Positions 52,033-60,464 of a stretch of 64,000 nucleotides of DNA are shown piece by piece (position 1 is the stretch's first letter; each line of letters starts with the position of its first letter). Made by a program: the position numbers and the translations under genes. The notes beneath the pieces are model-generated. The model saw only the letters and a program-made list of their open reading frames with translations. It did no database searches and had not been told where the DNA came from. The DNA is from Flavobacterium akiainvivens (GTDB lineage Bacteria; Bacteroidota; Bacteroidia; Flavobacteriales; Flavobacteriaceae), in the NCBI RefSeq assembly GCF_001278115.1, contig NZ_LIYD01000005.1:3723225-3787224 (forward strand). Reading direction: 5' to 3'.

Positions 52033-52866
52033 ATGAGTTTATTTGATAAAGGATGGATAGACCTTGTGTTTGAAGGCCGTAACAAAAGCTACGGTGCTTA
52101 CAAGCTTAGGTCAGAAAATCCTAAAACTACAGTTATAGCGCTTGCCTGCGGAGCTTTCCTGTTCTCGGCTATGGTGGCTGCCCCGCTTATTTACAGTGAG
52201 CTTAAGGAAAGCCTTGCCAAGAATGACGGCCCGGTTGTAGACGAAAAAATTGAGCTGGTAGAAATACCCGATGAACCGGTAGAAGTTGAAGAGCTTCCAC
52301 CGCCACCACCAGAGGTTAAAATTGTACAGGCTCCTAAATCAGTGGTAGACGAGGTTAAGTTTAAGCCTCTTGAAGCTGAAGACAAAAAGAAAATTGTTGA
52401 GCCTATCATTAGCCAGGAAGACCTTAAGGATGCTACACCGTCTAACCAGACAAAAGCGGCAGACCTTAGTGCAGGTGATATTAACATCGATGTGTATGCG
52501 GGCGACCTTGATAAAGGTGTAGAGCCGGCTACCCCAAGCGATGAGCCTATCAACTATGCGGCACTACAGGTTAAGCCTGAGTTCCCTGGTGGTATGGATA
52601 AGTTTTATGAGTTTGTAAGGAAGAACTTCAGGAACCCTGACGTAGACAGGGAAACTAACCTTAAAATCACGGTTTCTTTCGTGGTAGAAAGAGATGGTTC
52701 GCTTTCTAACATTAAAGTGCTTAAAGACCCGGGCTATGGCGCAGGTAAAGAAGCAGAACGTGTGTTGAAAAGCCTTAAAACCAAGTGGAATCCGGGTATA
52801 CAGAATGGTAAGCCTGTAAGGGCAAACTACATTCTTCCTATCACCATGAAGATTCAACCTAATTAA
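52033..52866 (+). CDS. tonB: TonB energy transducer
   Basis: The 277-residue protein passes the motor's energy to outer-membrane transporters such as SusC. It has a short cytoplasmic start (NKSYGAYKLRSENP), a membrane helix near 34-54, a Pro/Glu-rich periplasmic stretch (VEELPPPPPEVKIVQAPK) and a C-terminal TonB domain (about 190-277; PEFPGGMDKFYEFVRKNFRNP in part, DPGYGAGKEAERVLKSL, RANYILPITMKI). Three downstream genes resemble only this last domain. Confidence 0.95.
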   Translation: MSLFDKGWIDLVFEGRNKSYGAYKLRSENPKTTVIALACGAFLFSAMVAAPLIYSELKESLAKNDGPVVDEKIELVEIPDEPVEVEELPPPPPEVKIVQAPKSVVDEVKFKPLEAEDKKKIVEPIISQEDLKDATPSNQTKAADLSAGDINIDVYAGDLDKGVEPATPSDEPINYAALQVKPEFPGGMDKFYEFVRKNFRNPDVDRETNLKITVSFVVERDGSLSNIKVLKDPGYGAGKEAERVLKSLKTKWNPGIQNGKPVRANYILPITMKIQPN

Positions 52867-52879
52867 CATACAGTACGGA

Positions 52880-53164
52880 ATGGGTTCACACAGGACTAAC
52901 CGATACAGGACACAGAAATCGCCGGACTGGCGATTTCTGTTCGTTTTAAGGGTGCTCATATTCCTGGCGTTTGTGGTTTTTGGCCTCGGTATTATCTTTT
53001 GGTACCAGCTACCCATGAGCCGCCATTACGACCTTAATATGCCCCGCAACTACCGCATTGCAATGGGTGTGCTCATGATTGTGTATGCCGCATACAGGCT
53101 GCTCATCAACATGCCTAAAAAAGAAAAGAAACGTTTTGAATTTGACGACGAAGATGAAAATTAA
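52880..53164 (+). CDS. Small membrane protein in the tonB operon
   Basis: I do not recognise a named family. The 94-residue protein has two hydrophobic helices (about 20-41 and 57-77) and an acidic tail (FEFDDEDEN) after a basic stretch. It overlaps the next gene by 11 bp, so the products are probably made together. Its role in TonB function is an inference from position only. Confidence 0.8.
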   Translation: MGSHRTNRYRTQKSPDWRFLFVLRVLIFLAFVVFGLGIIFWYQLPMSRHYDLNMPRNYRIAMGVLMIVYAAYRLLINMPKKEKKRFEFDDEDEN

Positions 53165-53573
53165 GTCAGTTCTTTTAGCATTACTGGTATTGGTGCCGCT
53201 TATGGTAATGGCGCAGGCTGCAAAGGGAGAAACCTCTCCGGAGTATCCCGGCGGCAACCAGGCACTGCGGCAATATGTAGCCAGCCACATCCGTATGGAG
53301 CAGCTTGAAGTGCCAAAGCACGATACGCTTATAAGGTGTTCGGTGTCGTTCTGGGTAGATACCCTTGGGCGCATGGATAGTTTTAAGGTGCTTAAAGACC
53401 CCGGTTATGGCCTGGCTTATGAAGTGGTTAAGGTGTTAACAGACAACAAGGTGAAATGGAAACCTGCCACCCGCAACGGCAAGCCCCTTATGGCAAACTA
53501 TGTATTGCCTGTAATGGTAAACCTGCCGGGCAGTAACCTTCCCGAAGAAAAAGTACCCGCTAAAAAAGACTAA
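53154..53573 (+). CDS. Secreted TonB C-terminal-domain-only protein, first of three
   Basis: This 139-residue protein has a signal peptide (MKIKSVLLALLVLVPLMVMAQ) and then a single TonB_C-like domain: EYPGGNQALRQYV, SVSFWVDTLGRM, LKDPGYGLAYEVVKVL and MANYVLPVMVNL line up with TonB. The helix that anchors TonB to the ExbBD complex and the Pro-rich stretch are both missing. It should be free in the periplasm. The start codon overlaps the upstream membrane protein gene. Confidence 0.85.
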   Translation: MKIKSVLLALLVLVPLMVMAQAAKGETSPEYPGGNQALRQYVASHIRMEQLEVPKHDTLIRCSVSFWVDTLGRMDSFKVLKDPGYGLAYEVVKVLTDNKVKWKPATRNGKPLMANYVLPVMVNLPGSNLPEEKVPAKKD

Positions 53574-53586
53574 ACTCCTCAATAAC

Positions 53587-53985
53587 ATGAAACACGTTTA
53601 TATGCTTTTTGCTTTTATGGTTGTTGCAACCGTTAGTGCGCAGGATAAATCTACAGTTCAGGATAGCTATCCGGAATATCCGGGAGGGCTTAAGGTTTTT
53701 TATGAATACCTTAGTGAAAATATTAAAAAACCGGTTGTAGATGTAGATACCCGTATAAGCGGTGCTTTTCGCATTTTTATAGAAACTGATGGTAGTATTC
53801 AACAGGTAGAGGTGGTAAAAGATCCGGGCTATGGCCTTGCGGAAGAAATTGTAAAGATTATAAAAGGTAGTGAAAAATGGAAACCCGGCGTAAAAAACGG
53901 GGAAACAATAAGGGCAGATTATGTGTTGCCTATTGAAATGAACGTAAAAGCTTCGAAGAAAAAGAAAAGTCGATCAAAACAATAA
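53587..53985 (+). CDS. Secreted TonB C-terminal-domain-only protein, second of three
   Basis: The 132-residue protein has a signal peptide (MKHVYMLFAFMVVATVSAQ) and one TonB_C-like domain with EYPGGLKVFYEYL, VVKDPGYGLAEEIVKI and RADYVLPIEMNV. A Lys/Ser-rich end (KKKKSRSKQ) follows. Its first 13 codons and upstream bases nearly repeat those of the third gene, showing a recent tandem duplication. No membrane anchor. Confidence 0.85.
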   Translation: MKHVYMLFAFMVVATVSAQDKSTVQDSYPEYPGGLKVFYEYLSENIKKPVVDVDTRISGAFRIFIETDGSIQQVEVVKDPGYGLAEEIVKIIKGSEKWKPGVKNGETIRADYVLPIEMNVKASKKKKSRSKQ

Positions 53986-54022
53986 CTTGTTCAGGAATAA
54001 TAAAACTAAACTCCTCAATAAA

Positions 54023-54484
54023 ATGAAACACGTTTATATGCTTTTTGCTTTTCTTGCGTTTATAAATGTCAATGCGCAGGATACAGGTGTATCTGATTTT
54101 AATGAACTTGACCAGAAACCGGAATATATTGACGGCATGAAAGCCTTTTACAGCTATGTTTCGGAGGCAATAAAAACACCTGAAGTAGAAAAAGATACTG
54201 TGCTTAAGGTAGTTGTAAAGTTTGTAATAGAAAAAGACGGTTCAGTTAGTATGGTTGAGGCCCTTAAAGACCCCGGTTATGGTTTTGCCCAGGAAGCGGT
54301 AAGGGTTGTAAAAGCCTGCCCAAAGAAATGGACTCCCGGTATTAAAGACGGTAACGTTGTAAGGGCGTCTTACCTGTTGCCTATTTCCATTAAAGTTGAA
54401 GGTATGGGTACGGGCCAAAAAGACAGCCTACCGGCTAAGCCTGTAGACGAGGTTAGGTTTAAACCGTTAACACCAAAAGAATAA
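54023..54484 (+). CDS. Secreted TonB C-terminal-domain-only protein, third of three
   Basis: The start at 54023 (MKHVYMLFAFLAFINVNAQ signal peptide) is chosen over an upstream codon because of the signal peptide. The 153-residue protein has one TonB_C-like domain: PEYIDGMKAFYSYV, LKVVVKFVIEKDGSV, LKDPGYGFAQEAVRVV and RASYLLPISIKVEG. The PGG of the other copies is replaced by IDG. The C-terminal DEVRFKPLTPKE resembles a phrase in the TonB protein of this operon (DEVKFKPLEAED). Confidence 0.85.
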   Translation: MKHVYMLFAFLAFINVNAQDTGVSDFNELDQKPEYIDGMKAFYSYVSEAIKTPEVEKDTVLKVVVKFVIEKDGSVSMVEALKDPGYGFAQEAVRVVKACPKKWTPGIKDGNVVRASYLLPISIKVEGMGTGQKDSLPAKPVDEVRFKPLTPKE

Positions 54485-54487
54485 ACA

Positions 54488-55435
54488 ATGATGTTTGCTT
54501 CAAAAAATAAAAAATACCTCTTGGCAGGTTTTGTAACCCTGGCCCTTAGCGGCGTGGTGCTGTTAAGCTGCCATAAAACCGATGCTAACGGCAACGTTGT
54601 GGTGCCCGAAAGCATGACGGCTGGTAAAATAACGGTATTGGTAGACGAATCGGTACAGCCGGTTATAGAAAGCGTGGTTGATGTTTTCCATAGCGTATAC
54701 CCTAATGCCCACATCAACCAGGTTAATACTACCGAGAACGAAATTGTAAATGCCATGCTGGGCGATTCGGTTACTACCGTAGTCATGACCCGCCCGCTTT
54801 CTAAAAAAGAAGAAAACCACTTTACAAAACACGGCATGACGCCCGAGGTTACATTTGTAGCTACCGATGCGCTTGCTGTAATAACTGCCGGCAAGCCTGC
54901 CGATACTACCATAACCACGGCAGAAATCTTTAAGGTATTAAAGGGGGAGCCATCGGCGCGCATAAGCAAGCTGGTGCTCGATAACCCAAATTCGGGCACG
55001 GTGCGCTACCTTATGGAGCAGGCCGGTGTGCAGAAATTACCTGTTAATAACATAATATACCAAAAAAATTCGGCTGAACTTATTACATTTGTAAATAACA
55101 ACCCCGGTAGTATAGGCATTGTGGGTGTAGACTGGGTAAACGAACCCACACCCCAATTGCAGAAAGTTGTGGAAAATCTTACAGTTTTGGCAGTTGATAA
55201 TGTTAAAGCCAAAAGTGAGGGAGCAACCTTCTTTAAACCCAGCCAAAGCAACATTGGCGCGGGTTTCTACCCATTTACCCGTAAGATATATGTGTTAAAT
55301 TACCAGGGCTATAAAGGGTTAGGCATAGGTTTTGCAAATTATACAAGAGCAGAGGTAGGCCAGAGGATAATTCTCAAAAGCGGACTGCTGCCACAGGACA
55401 TCCCCACAAGGGAAATCCAGATTATTAAAGAATGA
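54488..55435 (+). CDS. PstS-like phosphate-binding family lipoprotein
   Basis: This 315-residue lipoprotein (LLSC lipobox near residue 25) has a periplasmic-binding-protein fold related to PstS: GKITVLVDESVQPVIESV, VVMTRPLSKKE, ATDALAVITA, LVLDNPNSGTVRYL and GSIGIVGVDWVN. Whether it binds phosphate is unproven; in Bacteroidetes tonB operons such a gene often follows tonB. It is 3 bp from the third TonB_C gene and in the same operon. Confidence 0.88.
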   Translation: MMFASKNKKYLLAGFVTLALSGVVLLSCHKTDANGNVVVPESMTAGKITVLVDESVQPVIESVVDVFHSVYPNAHINQVNTTENEIVNAMLGDSVTTVVMTRPLSKKEENHFTKHGMTPEVTFVATDALAVITAGKPADTTITTAEIFKVLKGEPSARISKLVLDNPNSGTVRYLMEQAGVQKLPVNNIIYQKNSAELITFVNNNPGSIGIVGVDWVNEPTPQLQKVVENLTVLAVDNVKAKSEGATFFKPSQSNIGAGFYPFTRKIYVLNYQGYKGLGIGFANYTRAEVGQRIILKSGLLPQDIPTREIQIIKE

Positions 55436-55467
55436 CTTATAAACACTAAATAAAAGGAGAAATTAAA

Positions 55468-57171
55468 ATGATTAACATGAAAGAATTTAAATTGCTCGGT
55501 TTATCATTGGTATTTGTCGGAGCTGCACATGCACAGGACGCCAAGGATGCTAAAAAGGCCATTGATGCTGAGCAATACCAAAAAGCTAAGAACACGCTAA
55601 AAACGCTTATTGCTTCAGAACCGCAGGAAGGTAAAAACTACTTCCTTATCGGCGATATTTACCTTACGCAAACTGAAACCGATTCTGCAGCATACTACTT
55701 TAACAAAGGTGTTGCCGTTAAAGACAACCCTGAGTACAACCAGATAGGCCTTGCACACATTGCCCTTAACAAAGGCGATGCTGCCGGTGCACAGGCTAAA
55801 TTTGCCGCTGTAGAAAAAGACCTTAGAAAAAGGGATGTAGAACAGCTTATATACATGGGTAAGGCCTATATCTATTCAGACAACCCTAACTATGTAAAAG
55901 CTATTGAGTACCTAAACAAGGCACTTGCTAAAGATGAGAAGTCGGCAGAGGCGTTCTTTTACCGTGGCGAGGCTAACTACAGGAACAAAGACAGTAACGC
56001 TGCCTTTAGCGACTACCGTAATGCCTTTAACCTTGACAACACCCTGCTTAAGGCCAAGCTAAAACTGGGCGTGCTTAAAAAGAACACTAAAGCGGCTTTC
56101 CCTGAAGCGGTAGCCGACTTTAACGCACTTCTTGCAACAAACCCTAACTATGGCCCGGCTTACCGTGAACTTGCCGAGACCTACTACCTGTGGGGTAGCA
56201 TGGACAGGGCTAAATATGCCGAAAACACCAAGCAGGCTATTGCATTTTACGAAAAGTATATGCAAAATACAGATTACTCGCTAAACTCAAGGATGAGGCA
56301 TGCTGACTTCCTTGTACTGGCTGGTGACTATAAAGCCCTTGAAGCTGAAGCTAAAGAAATGCAGAAACTTGACAAGGTTAACCCTCGTATACTGCGTTAC
56401 CTTTCATACTCAGCTTATGAAAACGGTAACTACCAGGAAAGTTTAGATGCAATGAACAAATTTATTGCCAGCGTAGAGCCTAAGCGTATCATTGCCCGTG
56501 ACTACCTGTACCGTGGACTTGCGCAGCTTGCACTTAACGTAGCTACTGACGAAGAAGGTAACACTACCGTGGTAGACCAGGCTAAATTTGACGAGGCTAT
56601 TGCCGATATCAAAAAAGCAGCTGCTACAGATATTGAAATCACGAATGAGTTTGGTGCTATCGGCCAGAAGCTGTTCAAGCAAAAGCTATACGGCCCTGCT
56701 GCTGTAGTGCTTGGTGCCGCTACCGAAAACCCTGAAGGCAGGAACCTGTTTGTAGACAACTTCTACTATGGTTTTGCACTATATGCTGATTATGTAACCA
56801 AGCCGGACGACCAAAAAGCTACTTATGCTGAGTCTCTTGTTAAGGCTGATTCTGCTTTTGCAAAAGTAAACGAGCTTAACCCAGAGTTCCCTGAGGCGTT
56901 TATCTACAAGGCTAAAGTTAACCAGCTTGTAAAAACAGATGAAGCTTATGCTAAAATGGCATCTGCTTACGATAGTTATATTGCACTTATCGTGGCTAAA
57001 GGCCCTGCTGATGTTGAAAAGAACAAGAAAAACCTTCTTGAAGCTTACGACAATGCCGGTGCTTACTATGTAGCCAAAGACAAGGTTAAGGCTAAAGAAT
57101 ACTTTACAAAATCGCTTGAGCTTGACCCTGCTAACGAATATGCCAAGCAGGAGCTTGACAAACTAAAATAA
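55468..57171 (+). CDS. Exported tetratricopeptide repeat (TPR) protein
   Basis: The 567-residue protein has a signal peptide (LLGLSLVFVGAAHAQ) and many TPR-like helical pairs (such as AIEYLNKALAKDEKSAEAFFYRGEA and, at the end, AKEYFTKSLELDPANEYAKQEL in pieces). ATG at 55468 or 55477 are both possible starts. It should be a periplasmic scaffold for protein contacts. It is the last gene of the exbB operon, followed by a strong terminator. Confidence 0.9.
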   Translation: MINMKEFKLLGLSLVFVGAAHAQDAKDAKKAIDAEQYQKAKNTLKTLIASEPQEGKNYFLIGDIYLTQTETDSAAYYFNKGVAVKDNPEYNQIGLAHIALNKGDAAGAQAKFAAVEKDLRKRDVEQLIYMGKAYIYSDNPNYVKAIEYLNKALAKDEKSAEAFFYRGEANYRNKDSNAAFSDYRNAFNLDNTLLKAKLKLGVLKKNTKAAFPEAVADFNALLATNPNYGPAYRELAETYYLWGSMDRAKYAENTKQAIAFYEKYMQNTDYSLNSRMRHADFLVLAGDYKALEAEAKEMQKLDKVNPRILRYLSYSAYENGNYQESLDAMNKFIASVEPKRIIARDYLYRGLAQLALNVATDEEGNTTVVDQAKFDEAIADIKKAAATDIEITNEFGAIGQKLFKQKLYGPAAVVLGAATENPEGRNLFVDNFYYGFALYADYVTKPDDQKATYAESLVKADSAFAKVNELNPEFPEAFIYKAKVNQLVKTDEAYAKMASAYDSYIALIVAKGPADVEKNKKNLLEAYDNAGAYYVAKDKVKAKEYFTKSLELDPANEYAKQELDKLK

Positions 57172-57193
57172 CAGTTTGAAATATTTATAATGC

Positions 57194-57229
57194 AAAGGCA
57201 CACCACACGGTGTGCCTTTGTTGTTTTTA
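57194..57229 (+). terminator. Terminator of the exbB-TPR operon
   Basis: AAAGGCACACC (57194-57204), loop ACAC, GGTGTGCCTTT (57209-57219), then GTTGTTTTTAG. Confidence 0.9.
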
Positions 57230-57250
57230 GGCACAAAGCAATTAAATGCT

Positions 57251-57258
57251 TATCTTTG
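57251..57258 (+). promoter_or_regulatory. -7 element of the queE promoter
   Basis: TATCTTTG is an exact TANNTTTG match 18 bp before the start codon. No -33 box is clear. Confidence 0.6.
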
Positions 57259-57276
57259 CAGCCTATTAAGAATAAG

Positions 57277-57909
57277 ATGCTTAGGAAAGAAGTGCAGGTT
57301 GACGTGGAAAAAGGGGTAATGCTGCCCCTTATGGAGGAGTTTTACACCATTCAGGGTGAGGGTTACCATACCGGTACCGCGGCCTATTTTATACGTGTGG
57401 GCGGCTGCGACGTGGGCTGCCACTGGTGCGATGTTAAAGAAAGCTGGAATGCCGATTTGCATCCGCCAACGCATATTGATACTATTGTACAACACGCTAC
57501 ACAGCAGGCTAAAACCATAGTTATTACAGGCGGCGAACCCCTAACCTGGGATATGGGCCCGCTTACCGGCGCGCTTAAAGATAAGGGCATGCGCGTGCAT
57601 ATTGAAACCAGTGGCGCTTATCCATTAAGCGGCACGTGGGACTGGATTTGCCTTTCGCCAAAGAAAACAAAACTTCCGGTAGACGATGTATATGCCCATG
57701 CGCACGAACTGAAATGTATTATACACAATAAGCACGACTTTATTTTTGCCGAAGAGCAGGCCGCCAAAGTAAACGGCAATGCCATATTGTTCCTGCAGCC
57801 CGAGTGGAGCAGGCGCGAAGAGGTTACCCCGCTTATTGTTAATTATGTTATGGCTAACCCCAAGTGGAGGGTTTCGCTGCAAACGCATAAGTATTTAAAT
57901 ATTCCGTAA
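57277..57909 (+). CDS. queE: 7-carboxy-7-deazaguanine synthase
   Basis: This radical SAM enzyme makes the deazaguanine precursor of queuosine. The start at 57277 is chosen because the promoter element lies just before it. The 210-residue protein shows FYTIQGEGYHTGTAAYFIRVGG in part, then the CDVGCHWCD iron-sulfur motif (CX3CX2C), and VITGGEPLTW, SPKKTKLP and LQPEW, all typical of QueE. QueC, QueD and QueF are not in the window. Confidence 0.93.
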   Translation: MLRKEVQVDVEKGVMLPLMEEFYTIQGEGYHTGTAAYFIRVGGCDVGCHWCDVKESWNADLHPPTHIDTIVQHATQQAKTIVITGGEPLTWDMGPLTGALKDKGMRVHIETSGAYPLSGTWDWICLSPKKTKLPVDDVYAHAHELKCIIHNKHDFIFAEEQAAKVNGNAILFLQPEWSRREEVTPLIVNYVMANPKWRVSLQTHKYLNIP

Positions 57910-57929
57910 ATTGCTTAAAAATTGTAGCC

Positions 57930-58346
57930 ATGAAAAAGATATTCCTGATTTTTACTTTTGCCCTCGCAGCGCAGTTTGCCCTGGCCCAGGATACCGAAAA
58001 AGAAGCCTTTAAAGCAGATTGCCTTAAAATGATGGATTTGGGCGGTGCTCCAGGCCAGTATAATGCGGCTATAGAATCGATGCTTAAAAATGTGCCCGAA
58101 GAAAAGCATGCCGCAATCCGCAAAGATTTGCTGGAATCCATAAGGCACATGCAGGAAAAGCTGGCTACCCTGTACATGGAAGAATTTACGCATGATGAGA
58201 TAAAAGCCATAATAGCCTACTACCAAAGCCCCGCCGGTAAAAAGTTTGCCGAAAAAAGCGGCCTTATCTACGAGCGCTCACAAAAATTTGCCATGGAATG
58301 GAACCTTGAGCTAAAAGAAATCGTAAAAAAACACCAGGTAAATTAA
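57930..58346 (+). CDS. Exported DUF2059-type protein
   Basis: The 138-residue protein has a signal peptide (MKKIFLIFTFALAAQFALAQ) followed by an all-helical region with EFTHDEIKAIIAYYQSPAGKKF, the DUF2059 hallmark. Function unknown. It is 20 bp downstream of queE and ends before a 17-bp terminator stem. Confidence 0.85.
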   Translation: MKKIFLIFTFALAAQFALAQDTEKEAFKADCLKMMDLGGAPGQYNAAIESMLKNVPEEKHAAIRKDLLESIRHMQEKLATLYMEEFTHDEIKAIIAYYQSPAGKKFAEKSGLIYERSQKFAMEWNLELKEIVKKHQVN

Positions 58347-58366
58347 TTTGAATTTCGTTTTTCAGA

Positions 58367-58402
58367 CTTCGTCATTGCGAGGAGGAACGACGAAGCAATC
58401 TT
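58367..58402. repeat. Palindromic intergenic repeat (CGTCATTGCGAGG...GAAGCAATCTT type)
   Basis: The stretch opens with gtcattgcgagg and ends with gaagcaatctt, and ATTGC can pair with GCAAT. This kind of element is seen in many bacterial genomes; the claim comes from general knowledge. Confidence 0.6.
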
Positions 58403-58410
58403 AACAAATA

Positions 58411-58455
58411 ACAAAATAGCCAGATTCACATCGAATCTGGCTATTTTGTTTTATA
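58411..58455. terminator. Strong terminator between DUF2059 gene and the methyltransferase
   Basis: ACAAAATAGCCAGATTC (58411-58427) pairs exactly with GAATCTGGCTATTTTGT (58433-58449) around a 5-nt loop, followed by TTTTAT. It serves two convergent genes. Confidence 0.92.
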
Positions 58456-58504
58456 AGCCTTCAAACTCAGTTTACAACCTGAAAACTGCGACTGCGACTG
58501 AATA

Positions 58505-59209
58505 CTAAAGCGTTAACCTCGCCAAATAATCATAATGCTCACCTTCCATAACCAGTTCGCAGTTAAGCCCGTTGGCATGTGCGGCGTTTTGCAGGGTGTT
58601 ATAATCCAGGTACAGCCAGTCAAACGGCTCTTCGGTTTCGCCTTTATAGCTTACAGTAAAAGTAATTTCGCCATAATACCCCTCTGCCGGAATCCACTTG
58701 CCGCCGTCTTCATCTTCATCAAACATATAAATCAGGTCGCTGCTGTCAATCAGTATCTGTCCGCCCTCATCCAGTAACGATTTTAATTTTGTAAGATACT
58801 GCGTAACATTCTCCAGCTTCCCGAAAATCCCCGTGCCGTTCATCAGTAGTAAAATGGTATCAAACGTGCCGCCATTGTAGGTAAGTATGTCAGCCACCTG
58901 TGCGTTATCAAGCCCGCGGAGTTTACACGCTTCTATGGCAGATGCCGAAATATCAATAGGCTGCACGCGTTTGTTGCGCACGTTTTTAAGGTACAGGCTG
59001 TGGCTTCCGGCGCCGCACCCCACATCAAGTATGTTGCCCTTGGCCATTTGCAGCGCTTTTTGTTCAATCTTTGGCATGTGCTTAAAATCACGGAACAGGT
59101 AGGCCACCTCCATTTCGTCTTCTTCACTAATGGAAGTCTCGGTCATGAGGTTTTGCGGGTTGTTGCGCGTTTGGTAATCCAGTATGGCTTTTCCGAAAAG
59201 GTCTTTCAT
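58505..59209 (-). CDS. SAM-dependent class I methyltransferase
   Basis: The 234-residue enzyme shows SAM motif I in ILDVGCGAGSHSLYL (near residue 58), motif II-like VQPIDISASAIEACK and DTILLLMNGTGIFG. The later part is acidic (MFDEDEDGGKW) and ends in DYLARLTL. The substrate is unknown; a small molecule is likely. It stands alone and converges on the DUF2059 gene. Confidence 0.9.
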   Translation of the reverse strand: MKDLFGKAILDYQTRNNPQNLMTETSISEEDEMEVAYLFRDFKHMPKIEQKALQMAKGNILDVGCGAGSHSLYLKNVRNKRVQPIDISASAIEACKLRGLDNAQVADILTYNGGTFDTILLLMNGTGIFGKLENVTQYLTKLKSLLDEGGQILIDSSDLIYMFDEDEDGGKWIPAEGYYGEITFTVSYKGETEEPFDWLYLDYNTLQNAAHANGLNCELVMEGEHYDYLARLTL

Positions 59210-59264
59210 GGGTGTAATTTATCGCATTTAAGGTGTGCAGTCGTTTCGCTTGTGCCATTTTTTA

Positions 59265-59272
59265 TACATTTG
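59265..59272 (+). promoter_or_regulatory. -7 element before the YkgJ-type gene
   Basis: TACATTTG is an exact TANNTTTG match, 19 bp before the start codon at 59292. Confidence 0.6.
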
Positions 59273-59291
59273 TGCCGGAAATGATACTGCG

Positions 59292-59786
59292 ATGGACGAT
59301 TTTTTAAAACAACTGCCCCGGCTGGCCAAAGATAAGCATAACGAAAACAAAAAGTTTTTTGATAAGCTTAAAAAGAAAGCGCCTAAAAATATGGACTACA
59401 TAATGCAGGACCTGCACGACCGGGAGTTTAAAAAAACCGACTGCCTTACCTGTGCCAACTGCTGCAAAACCACCGGCCCGCTGTTTACCCTGGCCGACAT
59501 AGAGCGTATTGCCAAACATTTCCGCCAAAAGCCACAGCAGTTTATAGACCAATACCTGCGTATTGATGAAGATAACGACTATGTGCTGAAAAGCGTGCCC
59601 TGTACGTTTTTGGATCATGAAAACTATTGCATGATTTACGATGTGCGCCCCAAAGCCTGCCGCGAGTTTCCGCATACCGACCGTAAAAAGTTCCAGCAGA
59701 TAAGCAACCTCACGCTTAAAAACGTAGCCATTTGCCCCGCCGCCTACAATATTGTAGAGGAAATGAAAAAGAAAATCCCGGTTTAG
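59292..59786 (+). CDS. YkgJ family cysteine cluster protein
   Basis: The 164-residue protein starts at 59292 (MDDFLKQLPRLAKDK). It has the family's Cys cluster CLTCANCCKTTGP near residue 58, then CTFLDHENYCMIYDVRPKACREFPH and a late Cys in ICPAAYN. These ligands are thought to hold an iron-sulfur cluster or zinc. The function is not defined. Confidence 0.9.
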   Translation: MDDFLKQLPRLAKDKHNENKKFFDKLKKKAPKNMDYIMQDLHDREFKKTDCLTCANCCKTTGPLFTLADIERIAKHFRQKPQQFIDQYLRIDEDNDYVLKSVPCTFLDHENYCMIYDVRPKACREFPHTDRKKFQQISNLTLKNVAICPAAYNIVEEMKKKIPV

Positions 59787-59844
59787 GCAGAAGCTGCCAG
59801 CCAAATAATTGTAAAATTTTATAGTTTTACATAAATATTCAGCC

Positions 59845-60207
59845 ATGCCACACTTTAACGCCCTTACCCCCATGCTCTGGACAGCACAAATTCCTGAAAC
59901 GGTAGCGTTCTATACCGAAGTTCTGGGTTTTGAATGTGGCGTGCTCGAAGAAGGCTGGGCCGTATTGCTTAAAGACGAAATTGAAATTATGCTGGCATAC
60001 CCCAATGCCCACATCCCTTTTACCGAACCTGCGTTTACCGGTTCGTTTTACATTAATACTACTGAGGTAGATGTGCTTTGGGAACTCTACAAAGACAAAT
60101 GCACCATTTGCTATGAGATAGACAATTTTGACTATGGCATGCGCGAGTTTGCCATTTATGATAACAACAACTACATTTTACAGTTTGGCCAACCCATAAT
60201 AGACTGA
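59845..60207 (+). CDS. Glyoxalase/bleomycin resistance (VOC) family protein
   Basis: The 120-residue protein is a single VOC module: PMLWTAQIPETVAFYTEVLGFE, then GFYINTTEVDVLWELYK-like strands and FAIYDNNNYILQFGQP. A metal-ligand set is not clear, so it may be an enzyme or a small-molecule-binding protein. The next gene starts 1 base after the stop. Confidence 0.88.
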   Translation: MPHFNALTPMLWTAQIPETVAFYTEVLGFECGVLEEGWAVLLKDEIEIMLAYPNAHIPFTEPAFTGSFYINTTEVDVLWELYKDKCTICYEIDNFDYGMREFAIYDNNNYILQFGQPIID

Positions 60208-60208
60208 T

Positions 60209-60454
60209 ATGAAATCCCTCCGCACCGTATTATTGTTTGTAGTCCTGGCGTTTGTACTGTCGGGCCTGTTTTATTACCTCACCGCCGGTACTGTGGTAGC
60301 CACCTGGCAGGCAAAGCTTATGGAAATTGCAACCGTTGCCATTTTTATATTTATAGTGCTGCTTATAATTTATATTATTGCAAAAACCGTAGTAAAAACC
60401 ACAACAGCCATAACTAAAAAAAGGCCCCCGCAAAACGGAAGCCCAAAAGTGTAA
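60209..60454 (+). CDS. Small two-helix membrane protein
   Basis: The 81-residue protein has two hydrophobic helices (residues about 7-30 and 40-63), then a basic tail (KKRPPQNGSPKV). Family not recognised. It starts 1 base after the VOC gene stop, so the two are translated together. Confidence 0.75.
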   Translation: MKSLRTVLLFVVLAFVLSGLFYYLTAGTVVATWQAKLMEIATVAIFIFIVLLIIYIIAKTVVKTTTAITKKRPPQNGSPKV

Positions 60455-60464
60455 TTGTTTAGGT

